A stretch of 64,000 nucleotides of DNA from an uncultured Elioraea sp. (GTDB lineage Bacteria; Pseudomonadota; Alphaproteobacteria; Acetobacterales; Acetobacteraceae): NCBI GenBank assembly GCA_937928775.1, contig CALFVI010000007.1, forward strand, positions 34,832 through 98,831, in the 5' to 3' direction. A model generated the notes under the pieces. That model made no database searches, was not told where the DNA came from, and saw only the letters and a program-made list of their open reading frames with translations. Made by a program: the position numbers and the translations under genes. Below, in pieces: positions 1-8,997 of this stretch. Positions within the stretch are counted from its first letter, which is position 1; the number at the start of each line of letters is the position of its first letter.

Positions 1-1
1 T

Positions 2-301
2 GCTGCGTGCGGCACTCGCCCGCGATGCGGCGGCGCGGGGTGCCGCGCGCGGCGTTTCGCCGGCACGCGCTGGCAGACGGGGCGCGACTATGCCACCGAC
101 ATCGTCAACACCGATCGCGTGTTGCTGACCCGGGCGCGCCACGAGACCGTGATCCTCGTCCCGATCGGTGACGCGGACGATCCGACCCCCCCGCCCGCCG
201 AGTTCGATGCGATCGCGCAGCGCTTGCGCGAAGCTGGTGTTCGCTCGCTCGAACTCTCCGCTGCCGCGTCGCGCCATGGCCTCACTCCCAACCTGCTCTG
301 A
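2..301 (+). CDS. C-terminal end of a DUF2075-type ATPase/helicase-like protein (5' end outside window)
   Basis: An open frame runs in from the left edge of the window and stops at TGA 299-301, so only about the last 99 residues are present. The stretch TDRVLLTRARHETVILVP followed by GDADDPT resembles the C-terminal end of DUF2075 (Schlafen-group-3-like) P-loop proteins, where the VLLTRAR block acts as a late helicase motif. That motif normally contacts the ATP gamma-phosphate. The Walker motifs would lie upstream and cannot be checked. The gene converges on the TRAP pseudogene that follows, with four bases between them. The family call rests on this short tail only; a UvrD-type helicase tail is the alternative. 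Confidence 0.55.
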   Translation, partial: AACGTRPRCGGAGCRARRFAGTRWQTGRDYATDIVNTDRVLLTRARHETVILVPIGDADDPTPPPAEFDAIAQRLREAGVRSLELSAAASRHGLTPNLL

Positions 302-305
302 TGGC

Positions 306-1636
306 TCACCAGCCGATCGCCGCCGGAAGCCAGGTCGCAAGACCGGGAAAGAGATAGACCACGACCAAGCCGGCCATCTGGAGCGCGACGAACGGAAGGG
401 CACCGCGGTAGATCGCGGTGGTCGAGACCTCCTTCGGGGCGACGCTGCGCAGGAAGAACAAAGCCCAGCCGAAGGGCGGCGTGAGGAGCGACGTCTGCAG
501 GTTGACGCAGATCAGGGTGGCGAGCCAGACCGGGTCGACCCCAGCATGGGCGAACACCGGCAGGAACAGGGGAACCGCGATGTAGGTGATCTCGATCCAC
601 TCGAGGAAAAACCCGACCACGAAGACGAGCGCCATCATGAACCAGATGTCGGCGCCGACCCCGCCCGGAATGAAGGCGAACAGGTCATGCACCAACGCTT
701 CGCCCTGCAAGCCGCGGAAGGCGAGCGCGAACACCTGGGCGCAGATCAGGATGAACATCACCATCGCGGTGATCCGCGTCGTGGTCTGAACCGTCTCCTT
801 TAGCACCGTCCAGGAGAAGCGACCCCCGAGTGTGGTGATGACGATTCCACCGAGGGCGCCCATCAAGGCGGCTTCGGTGGGCGCGGCGATGCCGCCGATG
901 ATGCTGCCGAGCACGGCGACGACGAGGCCGAGTGGTGGCGCGACCACGCTGAGAGCCTGCCTCCAGAGTGCTGCGCGCGACACAAGGGAGCGTTCCGCGA
1001 TCGGAACGGCCGGCGCTGCCTCGGGTCGACGCATGCCGAGGACGAGGATGTAGGCCGCATAGAGCGCGGCGAGGATGAGGCCGGGCAGGACCGAGGCGGC
1101 GAACAGCGTACCAATCGAGAGGTTCATCACGTCGGCAAGTAGGATCAGGATCAGCGAGGGCGGGATGATCTGGCCCAAGGTGCCGGAGGCGCAGATCGTG
1201 CCGCAGGCAAAGCCAGGGTCGTAGCCGCGCCGGAGCAGATTGGGCAGGGTGAGCAGGCCGAGCGTGACAACGGTCGCCCCGACGATGCCCGTCGTTGCGC
1301 CCATCAGCACGCCGACAAGGACGAGGCCGAGGCCGCGCCCTCCAGGGACGGGGCCCAGAAGGCGCCCCACCACGTCCAACAGATTTTCCTTTTGGCGAGC
1401 CGCGACTTCTCCAGCATCACCCCCAGGAAGACGAAGAGGGGAATGGCGAGGAGCGTATAGTTGGTGACCACGCCGAAGATGCGGTGCGGCAGCAGGTTGA
1501 ACAGAAGCGGGCCAAAGCCGAGCCAACCCCACACGAAGCCCGCAACCGCAAGACCGATGCCCACCGGGATGCCGAGCATGAGAAGCGCGAAGAAGCTCGC
1601 CAGCATGGCGATCGCGTAGAGTTCGTTGAGCGGCAT
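306..1636 (-). pseudogene. TRAP transporter large permease (DctM family), frameshifted
   Basis: The gene would encode the 12-helix membrane subunit of a tripartite ATP-independent periplasmic transporter, which takes up organic anions using a sodium gradient. The N-terminal part (MPLNELYAIAML, then repeated membrane helices up to MLEKSRLA) is in one frame, from 1636 down to about 1400. The rest (ENLLDVVGRLLG onward, with the family blocks GTLGQIIPPS, APTEAALMG and TPPFGWALFFL) is in another. The break lies in an A-rich tract, plus-strand 1381-1396, where the expected RLAENLLD reads as RLAKRKIC. The net change is equivalent to +2 or -1. No classical slippery heptamer sits in the correct phase, so programmed frameshifting is unlikely. 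The gene is last in an operon with a DctQ gene that has a nonsense codon. Confidence 0.85.
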
Positions 1637-1669
1637 GATGAGGGGGCCGGGGGGCGTGGCGGCGGTGCA

Positions 1670-2164
1670 TCAGGCAGGGCGAAGGCGACGCACGGCGCGC
1701 AGGGCGGAGGAGACGGCCTGCAGGCCGAGGAGCAGGAAGCCGACCGGGATCAGCGCCTTCAGTGCCCAGCGATGCGGAATGCCGCCGGGGTTGGCGCTGC
1801 CCTCATTCAGCCGCCAGGACTGCGCGACATAGCCCCAGGAGAGATCGACGACGACGGCAGCGATCGCGACCAACAGGAGTGCGGCCAGGAGGTCGATCGC
1901 AGCCTGTGCTCGGGCCCCGAACCGCGCATAGATTACGTCGACGCGCACGTGCTCGCCGTGCCGAAGCGCGTAGGACATGCCGATCAGCGCGATCGGGCTC
2001 ATCAAATGCCATTCAAGCTCCTGGGCCCAGACGCTGCCGGTGGCGAAGCCCTAGCGCTGCAGCACGTTGCCGGCCATGACCAGAACGAGCGCGAAGGCGG
2101 CCCAGGCGGCGATGCGGCCGATCGCATCGATGGCCTGATCGATCAGGTCGGCCGCACGCTGCAT
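1670..2164 (-). pseudogene. TRAP transporter small permease (DctQ family) with in-frame stop
   Basis: This would be the four-helix small membrane subunit that pairs with DctM. Reading from ATG 2164 gives MQRAADLIDQAIDAIGRI, a first membrane helix ending MAGNVLQR, then a TAG at plus-strand 2051-2053. The same frame then continues with GFATGSVWAQELEWHL and MSPIALIGMSYALRHGEHVRVDVI, which is typical DctQ sequence and includes the conserved H-x-R-V-D-V-I block. The stop is therefore a point nonsense mutation at codon 38 and not the end of the gene. TAG is used as a normal terminator elsewhere in the window (ccoO, ccoP), so recoding is not a reasonable explanation. Confidence 0.85.
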
Positions 2165-2178
2165 CGTCCGATGGCTCC

Positions 2179-3261
2179 TCAGGCGCAGGCAGGGCGGATC
2201 CTGGTGTGATAGGGGACCTCGCTCTGTTCCGCCCTGGCATCGAACTTCGCTTTGTAGGCGAAGTAGCTCTCATGCACTCGGCGGGTCAACGGGTCGCGCT
2301 CGACGGCCTGAGCGAGCACCTTCATCGTCTCCTCGCGCAGCCGCTCGACCACCGGGTCGGGCAGCTGGCGCGCGATCACGCCGTGGTTGCGCACGAGGTC
2401 ATCGAGAGCGTCGGCGTTGTTCTTCTGGCACCAGGCTTCGCTGATCACGGTGCAGGCGGCGCAGGCGTTCTCGACGATCGCCTTCAGATCGTTTGGCAGG
2501 CGGCTCCAGGCTGCCTTGTTGATCGCGAGTTCGGTCGCGGTCGCGGGCTCGTGCCAGCCGGTCGTGGAGTAGAATTTGGCGACGCGGTGCAGACCCAGTT
2601 GGCGATCGAGATCGGGGCCGACGAACTCGGCGGCGTCGATCACGCCGCGCTCGAGGGCCGGGAAGATCTCGCCAGCCGGCAGGAGCCGCGTATCAACCCC
2701 GAGCGCCTGATAGACCCTTCCCGCGAGGCCGGGGATGCGCATCTTCAGGCCGCGCAGATCCTCGACGGTCTCGATCGGGCGGCGGAACCAGCCCGTCATC
2801 TGGACGCCGGTATTGCCACAGAGGAACGGCACGATATTGAATCGGTCATAGACCTCGCGCCAGAGATCCAGCCCGCCGCCGTCGTCCATCCAGCCGTTGA
2901 GGCCCTGGAAGTTGAGCCCGAACGGCACGGCGGTGAAGTACTGGGCGGCGAAGCTGCGGCCGGTCCAGAAATAAGCGTTGGCGTAGCTGCACTCCACGAG
3001 GCCCTGGCTCACCGCGTCGAAGCCTTCCGCAGCGGGAATGAGCTCGCCGGCGCCGAAGAACTGGATCCTCAGACGCCCGCCCGACGTCGCCTCGATGCGG
3101 CGGATCAGGTCGCGCGCACTGCCGGGGCCAGTCGAGGAAAAGGCGGCGTTCGGCCCGGAGAAGGACGTCATGCGCCAGGTGATGGTGGACTGTGCGGTGG
3201 CAACCGCCGGAGCGGCGAGCGTGCCGACGGCGGCGGTAGCGAGCAGGCGTCCGCGCTGTAG
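2179..3261 (-). CDS. TRAP transporter substrate-binding protein (DctP family), start codon apparently lost
   Basis: This encodes a periplasmic solute receptor of the DctP family. The frame is open from well upstream to the stop at 2179, with a secretion signal (QRGRLLATAAVGTLAAPAVA, cleavage after ATA) and family features such as GAGELIPAAEGFDAVSQG and LRGLKMRIPG. Substrate is probably an organic acid or amide; the sequence does not fix it. A good ribosome binding site (GAGGGAG, then five bases) leads straight to CTA at 3261-3259, where a start codon would be expected. The nearest legal start in frame is a TTG at 3309 without a ribosome binding site. The start has therefore probably been mutated, matching the lesions in the two permease genes downstream. 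The body of the protein is about 360 residues, normal for the family. Confidence 0.7.
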   Translation of the reverse strand, partial: LQRGRLLATAAVGTLAAPAVATAQSTITWRMTSFSGPNAAFSSTGPGSARDLIRRIEATSGGRLRIQFFGAGELIPAAEGFDAVSQGLVECSYANAYFWTGRSFAAQYFTAVPFGLNFQGLNGWMDDGGGLDLWREVYDRFNIVPFLCGNTGVQMTGWFRRPIETVEDLRGLKMRIPGLAGRVYQALGVDTRLLPAGEIFPALERGVIDAAEFVGPDLDRQLGLHRVAKFYSTTGWHEPATATELAINKAAWSRLPNDLKAIVENACAACTVISEAWCQKNNADALDDLVRNHGVIARQLPDPVVERLREETMKVLAQAVERDPLTRRVHESYFAYKAKFDARAEQSEVPYHTRIRPACA

Positions 3262-3509
3262 GGGGACTCCCTCGGAAAAGAGTGATACGCTGGCGTTTGG
3301 CGCCGACAAGCAATGCCACAAGCAAGGCCCATGCCATGACCGGGGATGCGTCTTGGGAGCCGGCGTTGACGCACCCGTGGGCGAAGCCTCGCGCACGCTG
3401 CGCGCGCGCACATCACGGCCGGGCCGCGACCATGGCCCCGCCTCGGCGGTCCTGCTTACACTGATGCCGCACGGGCCGGCAGAGCCCGCAACGCCGAGGG
3501 AAGAAAGCC

Positions 3510-3944
3510 ATGCTGGTGGAAACGATCCTGAAGGAGAAGGGGGCGGACGTGGTCTCGGTCGCGCCTGCCATGACTGTCGCTGAGGCGGCGAGGATCCTGA
3601 GCGCGCGACGGATCGGCTCCGTGCTCGTGCGCAACGAGGACGGCGGAATTGCGGGCATTCTCTCCGAGCGCGACATCGTGCGCGGCATCGCGGAGCAGGG
3701 CGCGGCCTCTCTCGGCCTGCCGGTCAGTGCCCTGATGACGCGCGACGTGGTGTTCGCCTCGCCCGCCGACACGCTCGACTCCGTGCTCGCGGTGATGACG
3801 GAGCGACGGTTCCGCCATCTGCCCGTTCTGGATCAGGGGCGCCTGGTTGGCCTCATCTCCATCGGCGATGTCGTCAAGCGCAAGATCGAGGAGGTGACTG
3901 AGGAGGCGGAGGGGCTGAGGGCGTTCGTGCAGGGGGCAGGCTGA
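3510..3944 (+). CDS. CBS-pair domain protein
   Basis: A 144-residue protein consisting almost entirely of two CBS domains (about residues 7-65 and 73-130), the adenosine-nucleotide-sensing fold. It shows the typical IGSVLVRNEDGGIAGILSERDIVRGI and FRHLPVLDQGRLVGLISIGDVVK patterns. Stand-alone CBS pairs in proteobacteria usually bind AMP/ATP or NADH and regulate a partner or serve as an energy sensor. The partner here is unknown. The start at ATG 3510 follows GAGGGAAGAAAGCC. It is transcribed in the same direction as the membrane protein gene 51 bp downstream, ahead of the cytochrome oxidase block, so a link to respiration is possible but is only inferred from position. Confidence 0.9.
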   Translation: MLVETILKEKGADVVSVAPAMTVAEAARILSARRIGSVLVRNEDGGIAGILSERDIVRGIAEQGAASLGLPVSALMTRDVVFASPADTLDSVLAVMTERRFRHLPVLDQGRLVGLISIGDVVKRKIEEVTEEAEGLRAFVQGAG

Positions 3945-3995
3945 GCTGTGTCGCGCGGTGCTGGCGCCGGGCTCAGCGCGCGTTAGATTTCCAGC

Positions 3996-4727
3996 ATGGA
4001 AGAGCTCGCCACCTGCCTGCATGACCTGACCGCCCTCGGCACCCGAGGAACCTTGGCGCTGGCTGGAGCGCTGTTCCTGGCCGGCCTGGTCGGCAGCGCC
4101 ACGCACTGTGTGGGCATGTGCGGGCCTTTCGTCGCGGCGCAGGTCACCGCCCGCTTCTCCGCCTGCCCCACGCTCTCCCGCCTCGAAGCAGGCGCGCTTG
4201 TGCCCTACCACCTCGGGCGTATGCTGACTTACACGGCGCTCGGCGCCGTGTGCGGTTTCCTCTCAGGCACCGTCGTGCATGCGGCTGGCTTTCGGCCCGT
4301 GCTGGTTGCCCTCCTGCTGTCTGGTGCGCTGCTGATGTTGGCGCAGGCGTTCGTGCAGGTCGCCGCCCTCCTGCCCGCCGCTCCAGCCGCCATCGCCGAG
4401 CGCGTGGTGCAGCTCGCTTCTCCCCTGCTCGCCGATCCGAGGGGCTCGCGCCGCTTCCTGCTCGGCGTCGTGCTCGGCTTCCTGCCTTGCGGCTTGCTTT
4501 ACGGGGCGTTGGCGGCGGCCGCTGCTTCGGCAAGCGCGCTCGGGGGTGCTCTCGGCATGATGGCGTTCGCGCTCGGCACGGTTCCCGCGTTGATCGGCGT
4601 CGGGTTCGCGGGCGCGTTCTTCGGTCGCCGATTCCAGCCCGTCGCGCGCGCCCTGGCAGCGCCTTTGCTGCTGCTAAATGCTGCCGTGCTGGGCGGGCTT
4701 GCGCTGCGCGCTGCTGGTTACGCCTGA
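3996..4727 (+). CDS. TauE/SafE (DsbD_2-like) family membrane protein
   Basis: A 243-residue integral membrane protein with about six helices. The motif CVGMCGPFVA near residues 34-43 and the later motif GFLPCGLLYGAL are the paired cysteine signatures of the DsbD_2/SafE branch. Members of this branch are often found beside cbb3 oxidase operons and are thought to help with metal or redox supply for oxidase assembly. That fits the ccoNOQP-ccoGHIS cluster about 1 kb away. It could also act in sulfite or other anion export, the activity for which the broader TauE family is named. It ends 6 bp before the convergent DUF2189 gene. Confidence 0.8.
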   Translation: MEELATCLHDLTALGTRGTLALAGALFLAGLVGSATHCVGMCGPFVAAQVTARFSACPTLSRLEAGALVPYHLGRMLTYTALGAVCGFLSGTVVHAAGFRPVLVALLLSGALLMLAQAFVQVAALLPAAPAAIAERVVQLASPLLADPRGSRRFLLGVVLGFLPCGLLYGALAAAAASASALGGALGMMAFALGTVPALIGVGFAGAFFGRRFQPVARALAAPLLLLNAAVLGGLALRAAGYA

Positions 4728-4733
4728 CTGGGC

Positions 4734-5519
4734 CTACTCGACAACGTCTTTGTACGCATGCCACGTGGCGTGGCCAATGAGAGGCATCGTGACCGCCAGA
4801 CCGAGGAAAGCTGGAATGATGCCGAAAGCGGTGAAGGCGACGATCAGCGCGGCCCACAGCGTCATCGCTGGCCAGTTGAGCCGAACTGCGGTGAAGCTGG
4901 TCGCCACCGCGACAAACATGTTGGTGTCGCGATCGAGAAGCATCGGGATGGAGACGGCGCTGATCGCGAACACCAGGGCGGCGAACAGGGCACCGACTGC
5001 CGTGCCGACGGCCCAGAAGGGGATCGCGGATGGCGCTGTCAGTTTAGCGATGATGGTATCCCAGCTCGGGGTGAAGCCGAGGCCGAAGAACAGGGCGAAG
5101 ATCAGAAGCGCGATCCGGATCCAGCCGAGGTGGAACAGCCCGAGCAGCACGCCCATGTAGGACAGCTGGGTCGGGTTGCGCTTGAATCCCGCCAAGGCTG
5201 CTGCCAGCGACACCGGCTCACCTGCCGCGATGCGCCGGCTTGTTTCGTAAAGCCCGGCGGCAAGCAAAGGGGCGAGGAAGAAAAATCCTGACGTCATCGG
5301 CAGCACCAGCCAGAACGACTCGAACTGCCAGAGGACCAGCAAGAGAGCGTAGGTGATGGCGAGGATCAGAAGCCCGTAAGTCACACTGACAGCTGGTGCC
5401 GCCATCATGTCACGCCACCCGGCGCTCAGCCACGCCCAAGGCCGATCGACCGGAATTCGCCGCACCCTAGGGCTATCTCCGTAAAAAACTGGTACTGCCC
5501 CGCTCTCCACCTGCGCCAT
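4734..5519 (-). CDS. DUF2189 family membrane protein
   Basis: A 261-residue membrane protein with about six predicted helices (for example VSVTYGLLILAITYALLLVL and FWLVLPMTSGFFFLAPLLA), matching the DUF2189 layout including GLYETSRRIAAGEPVSLAAAL. The function of the family is not established. I chose ATG 5519 (MAQVESGAV) over the longer open frame because a purine-rich site (GAGAAGGTGGGAA) precedes it and upstream residues are low complexity. It is divergent from ccoN and shares the intergenic region that holds an FNR/FixK-type palindrome. DUF2189 genes recur next to cbb3 clusters in alphaproteobacteria, so a role linked to microaerobic respiration is plausible. Confidence 0.85.
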   Translation of the reverse strand: MAQVESGAVPVFYGDSPRVRRIPVDRPWAWLSAGWRDMMAAPAVSVTYGLLILAITYALLLVLWQFESFWLVLPMTSGFFFLAPLLAAGLYETSRRIAAGEPVSLAAALAGFKRNPTQLSYMGVLLGLFHLGWIRIALLIFALFFGLGFTPSWDTIIAKLTAPSAIPFWAVGTAVGALFAALVFAISAVSIPMLLDRDTNMFVAVATSFTAVRLNWPAMTLWAALIVAFTAFGIIPAFLGLAVTMPLIGHATWHAYKDVVE

Positions 5520-5615
5520 CGCGATTTCCCACCTTCTCTCGCCCGTCGTTCGGCACGCTGCCGCGCAGGCGAACGCCTGACGGAAGGATGGCACGCCGAT
5601 CGGCGCCCGTCGACC

Positions 5616-5629
5616 TTGACACACGTCAA
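5616..5629. promoter_or_regulatory. FNR/FixK-type binding site upstream of ccoN
   Basis: The sequence TTGACACACGTCAA is a perfect dyad with the spacing of an Anr/FNR/FixK box (TTGAY-N4-RTCAA). It is centred about 85 bp before the ccoN start and about 103 bp before the divergent DUF2189 start, so it could serve either or both. Oxygen-responsive Crp-family regulators classically activate cbb3 oxidase genes from such sites. No regulator gene is present in the window. Confidence 0.8.
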
Positions 5630-5707
5630 TGTCGCTGCACGTTGCTTTCAGCAAAATGAAGATAGCTCCAGCCGGCGCCTGGGGCACGCTGGATATGAGA
5701 GGAACGC

Positions 5708-7189
5708 ATGGGGGAGAGTCTCGCGATCTCGGCTGGCGCTGGACCGGTCGTTCGGACAGAGGCAGCCTACGTTGAAGACGTCGTCCGCGCCTTCGTGATC
5801 GCGACCGTGTTCTGGGGCGTGGTCGGCTTCCTGATGGGGACGATCATCGCCTGGCAGCTCGCCTTTCCCCTGCTGAACCTTGATCTCGAGTGGACAACGT
5901 TCGGCCGGCGTCGCCCCGTCCATACTTCGGCGGTGATTTTTGCTTTCGGCGGCAATGCTCTGCTCGGCACCTCGCTTTACGTCGTGCAGCGCACCTGCCG
6001 GGCCCGGCTGTTTGGCGGAAACGAGGCAGGGTGGTTCCTGTTCTGGGGCTATCAGACCTTCATCGTCCTGGCCGCCCTCGGATACGTCACCGGGGTAACG
6101 CAAGGGAAGGAGTATGCCGAGCCCGAATGGTATGTCGACCTGTTCCTGACCTTTGTCTGGGTCGTCTACCTCATCGTCTTCGTCGGCACGATCATGAAGC
6201 GCGAGGAGCCTCACATTTATGTGGCGAACTGGTTCTACCTCGCCTTCATCATCACCATCGCGATGCTGCACATCGGCAACAATCTGGTGCTGCCGATCGA
6301 CTGGGGCTCCGCCAAGTCGTACCAGGTGGCGGCCGGCGTGCAGGATGCGATGATCCAGTGGTGGTATGGCCACAACGCTGTCGGCTTCTTCCTCACAGCG
6401 GGCTTCCTCGGGATGATGTACTACTTCATCCCGAAGCGCGCCGAGCGACCTGTCTATTCATATCGGCTCAGCATCGTCCATTTCTGGTCGCTGATCTTCC
6501 TCTACATCTGGGCCGGGCCGCACCATTTACACTACACGGCTCTGCCGGACTGGACGCAGACGCTGGGGATGATCTTCAGCGTCATGCTGTGGATGCCGTC
6601 GTGGGGCGGGATGATCAACGGCATCATGACTCTGTCGGGAGCGTGGGACAAGCTGCGCACCGATCCCGGGCTTCGCTTCTCCGTCACTGCCGTCGCCTTC
6701 TACGGCATGAGCACCTTCGAAGGTCCGGTGATGAGCATCAAGGCCGTCAATGCGCTCAGCCACTACACGGACTGGACGGTGGGCCATGTGCATTCGGGGG
6801 CGATGGGCTGGGTCGGCTTCATCACCTTCGGCGCGATCTACTACCTCGTGCCCGTGCTATGGGGAAAGCGCGAGCTCTACAGCCAGCGCCTTGTCGCCTG
6901 GCACTTCTGGATCGCCACCTTGGGCATCGTCTTCTACATCACGGCGATGTGGGTGTCGGGCATCATGCAGGGGCTGATGTGGCGTGCCTACGACGAGCTC
7001 GGCTTCCTGCAGTACAGCTTCATCGAGACCGTCGCCGCCATGCACCCCTACTACGTGATCCGCGCTTTGGGCGGGGTGCTCTACGTCACTGGCGCGCTGA
7101 TTATGGTCTACAACCTCTACAAGACCGTGACGGAATCGGAACCGTTGCCGGCGCCAGCGCCGGCCTGGCGCCCGCAGGCTGCCGAGTGA
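5708..7189 (+). CDS. ccoN: cbb3-type cytochrome c oxidase subunit I
   Basis: The catalytic subunit of the high-affinity cbb3 terminal oxidase, which reduces oxygen at a heme b3-CuB centre and pumps protons across the inner membrane. At 493 residues it has normal length. Recognisable ligand regions include RRPVHTSAV (low-spin heme b histidine), the [11 protein letters not shown] helix with the CuB histidine and its tyrosine neighbourhood, the adjacent CuB pair in WAGPHHLHY, and the heme-ligand segment [14 protein letters not shown]. It is first in a tight operon, with ccoO 13 bp downstream. ATG 5708 follows GAGAGGAACGC. The FNR/FixK-type box upstream implies induction at low oxygen. Confidence 0.97.
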   Translation: MGESLAISAGAGPVVRTEAAYVEDVVRAFVIATVFWGVVGFLMGTIIAWQLAFPLLNLDLEWTTFGRRRPVHTSAVIFAFGGNALLGTSLYVVQRTCRARLFGGNEAGWFLFWGYQTFIVLAALGYVTGVTQGKEYAEPEWYVDLFLTFVWVVYLIVFVGTIMKREEPHIYVANWFYLAFIITIAMLHIGNNLVLPIDWGSAKSYQVAAGVQDAMIQWWYGHNAVGFFLTAGFLGMMYYFIPKRAERPVYSYRLSIVHFWSLIFLYIWAGPHHLHYTALPDWTQTLGMIFSVMLWMPSWGGMINGIMTLSGAWDKLRTDPGLRFSVTAVAFYGMSTFEGPVMSIKAVNALSHYTDWTVGHVHSGAMGWVGFITFGAIYYLVPVLWGKRELYSQRLVAWHFWIATLGIVFYITAMWVSGIMQGLMWRAYDELGFLQYSFIETVAAMHPYYVIRALGGVLYVTGALIMVYNLYKTVTESEPLPAPAPAWRPQAAE

Positions 7190-7202
7190 GGGAGGCCGCG
7201 CG

Positions 7203-7922
7203 ATGCTCCGGCACGAGACGATCGAGAAGAATGTCATCCTGCTCGCGGTGCTCACGTTGATCACGGTTTCGATCGGCGGGCTTGTCCAGATCATTCCCCT
7301 GTTCACGATCGAGACGACCATCGAGCGTGTCGAGGGGGTGCGGCCCTACTCGCCGCTCGAGCTCGCGGGGCGCAACATTTACATCCGTGAGGGCTGCTAT
7401 GTGTGTCACAGCCAGATGGTGCGGCCTTTCCGTGACGAGCTCGAACGCTATGGCCACTACAGCCTGGCGGCGGAGAGCATGTACGATCGCCCCTTCCAGT
7501 GGGGCTCGAAGCGCACCGGGCCTGATCTCGCCCGCGTGGGGGGCAAGTACTCGAACGAGTGGCACTACCAGCACCTGATCGATCCCCGCTCCGTGGTGCC
7601 GGAGAGCATCATGCCGCCCTACGCGTTCCTGGTTCGGCCTCTGAAGTTCGACGACATCGAAAAGCACATGCGCGCTCTGCAGCGCCTCGGTGTTCCATAT
7701 ACGGACGAGATGATCGCCAACGCGCGGGCCGATCTCGTCGCACAGGCGAATCCAGACGCTGATACCACCGGCTTGCTCGCGCGCTACCCGAAGGCGGTGG
7801 TGGGCGATTTTGACCGCAACACGCGTGTGGTGACGGAGATGGACGCCCTCATCGCCTACCTGCAGATGCTCGGCACGCTGGTGAACTTCGCCGAGGTGAC
7901 GCCGCAACAACTTCGCCAGTAG
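7203..7922 (+). CDS. ccoO: cbb3-type cytochrome c oxidase subunit II (monoheme cytochrome c)
   Basis: A 239-residue membrane-anchored cytochrome c that passes electrons from CcoP to CcoN. An N-terminal anchor helix (residues about 10-34) is followed by the heme site GCYVCHSQM (C65, C68, H69), which is the family signature. The C-terminal periplasmic region carries the expected [18 protein letters not shown] block and SIMPPYAFL, the probable methionine axial ligand. The start follows GAGGGAGGCC, and the gene lies between ccoN and ccoQ with a few bases on either side. It ends at TAG, which is direct evidence that TAG is a normal stop in this genome. Confidence 0.97.
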   Translation: MLRHETIEKNVILLAVLTLITVSIGGLVQIIPLFTIETTIERVEGVRPYSPLELAGRNIYIREGCYVCHSQMVRPFRDELERYGHYSLAAESMYDRPFQWGSKRTGPDLARVGGKYSNEWHYQHLIDPRSVVPESIMPPYAFLVRPLKFDDIEKHMRALQRLGVPYTDEMIANARADLVAQANPDADTTGLLARYPKAVVGDFDRNTRVVTEMDALIAYLQMLGTLVNFAEVTPQQLRQ

Positions 7923-7933
7923 GAGCCGGCGCG

Positions 7934-8092
7934 ATGCTCGAGTGGCTCGCCCAGCACTACGAAGCTCTGCGGCAGATGTGGGTCGTCTGGTTCATGCTTC
8001 TGTTCGTCGGCATCGTTGCCTGGGCGTTCTGGCCCTCCAACAAGGAGCGGCTGGAACGGCAGGGCAGGATCCCGCTCGACGACGACAGGTGA
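7934..8092 (+). CDS. ccoQ: cbb3-type oxidase small subunit IV
   Basis: A short gene of 52 codons between ccoO and ccoP. The product starts MLEWLAQHYEALRQMW and has one membrane helix (about residues 16-34) followed by the typical FWPSNKERLE segment and an acidic end (LDDDR). CcoQ stabilises the association of CcoP with the oxidase core. GGAGCC precedes the ATG at 7934, and the stop is 16 bp before the ccoP start. Position and the FWP motif make the call firm despite its small size. Confidence 0.93.
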   Translation: MLEWLAQHYEALRQMWVVWFMLLFVGIVAWAFWPSNKERLERQGRIPLDDDR

Positions 8093-8108
8093 CGGAAAGG
8101 AGCACCCG

Positions 8109-8978
8109 GTGCCCACCAAGATCGAGAAGGATGCCCTGACCGGCAAGCTCACCACCGGGCATGAATGGGACGGCATCAAGGAGCTCAACACGCCGCTGCC
8201 CAAATGGTGGCTTTACATTCTCTACGCAACCATCATCTGGGCGGCGGTCTGGGCCTTGCTGTTTCCTTCCTTCCCGGGGCTCTCGGGCTATTTCGGCGGC
8301 GTTCTGGGCTGGACGAAGCGCGAAGACATCGCGCGTGAGGTGGCGGCGGTGGCGGATGCCCGGGCGCCGATGTTCGAACGCATTCGCACCACCGATCTCG
8401 AGGAGATCCGACGCGACCCCACACTCCTTCGATTCGCGATGGCCGGCGCACGCCAAGCCTTCGCCGACAACTGCGCACCCTGTCATGGGTCGGGCGCGGA
8501 AGGCCGTCCGGGCGGGTTTCCGGCCCTGATCGATGACGATTGGATCTGGGGCGGCACGCTGGACGACATCGTCTTCACCATTCGCCACGGCATCCGCAAT
8601 GCCTTGGACGACGATGCCCGTCAGAGCCAGATGCCGGCCTATGGTCAGATCCTGTCTCGGCGCGAGATCGAGGACGTCGCGGAGCATGTACTGTCGTTCA
8701 CCGGACGGGCGACGGATGCCGAGGCCGCCAAACGCGGAGAGGCGATCTACGCGGAGCACTGCGTGGCCTGCCACGGTGAGCAGGGCGAGGGCGTGCGCGC
8801 CGTCGGCGGGCCGAGGCTGAACGATGCGATCTGGCTCTACGGCGGTTCGCGCGATCAGATCATCGCTCAGATCACCAATCCCCGCATGGGGGTGATGCCA
8901 CCCTGGCAGGGCCGGCTGGACGAGGCGATCATCCGCATGCTCGCCGTCTATGTCCACACGCTGGGCGGCGGAGAGTAG
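8109..8978 (+). CDS. ccoP: cbb3-type cytochrome c oxidase subunit III (diheme cytochrome c)
   Basis: A 289-residue diheme cytochrome that accepts electrons from the bc1 complex or soluble cytochromes. The N-terminal region has the conserved WDGIKELNTPLPKWW motif and one long helix pair region (about 32-65). It is followed by two cytochrome c domains with heme sites CAPCHG (C122, C125, H126) and CVACHG (C218, C221, H222). Probable methionine ligands are in SQMPAYG and GVMPPW. I took GTG 8109 as the start because GGAAAGGAG sits seven bases upstream and the protein then begins at the usual place; the longer frame overlaps ccoQ. Confidence 0.96.
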   Translation: MPTKIEKDALTGKLTTGHEWDGIKELNTPLPKWWLYILYATIIWAAVWALLFPSFPGLSGYFGGVLGWTKREDIAREVAAVADARAPMFERIRTTDLEEIRRDPTLLRFAMAGARQAFADNCAPCHGSGAEGRPGGFPALIDDDWIWGGTLDDIVFTIRHGIRNALDDDARQSQMPAYGQILSRREIEDVAEHVLSFTGRATDAEAAKRGEAIYAEHCVACHGEQGEGVRAVGGPRLNDAIWLYGGSRDQIIAQITNPRMGVMPPWQGRLDEAIIRMLAVYVHTLGGGE

Positions 8979-8997
8979 GCCGCGGGGCTAGAGGACG

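Noticed and set aside
1381..1400. Programmed frameshift in the TRAP large permease at the A-rich tract
   Set aside because: No X XXY YYZ heptamer lies in the zero frame, the family is not known to frameshift, and the operon has two further lesions.
2051..2053. TAG as a recoded sense codon (also at 20073-20075 and 19959-19961)
   Set aside because: TAG ends ccoO and ccoP cleanly with the next genes immediately following, so it is a normal stop; the affected genes carry other lesions too.
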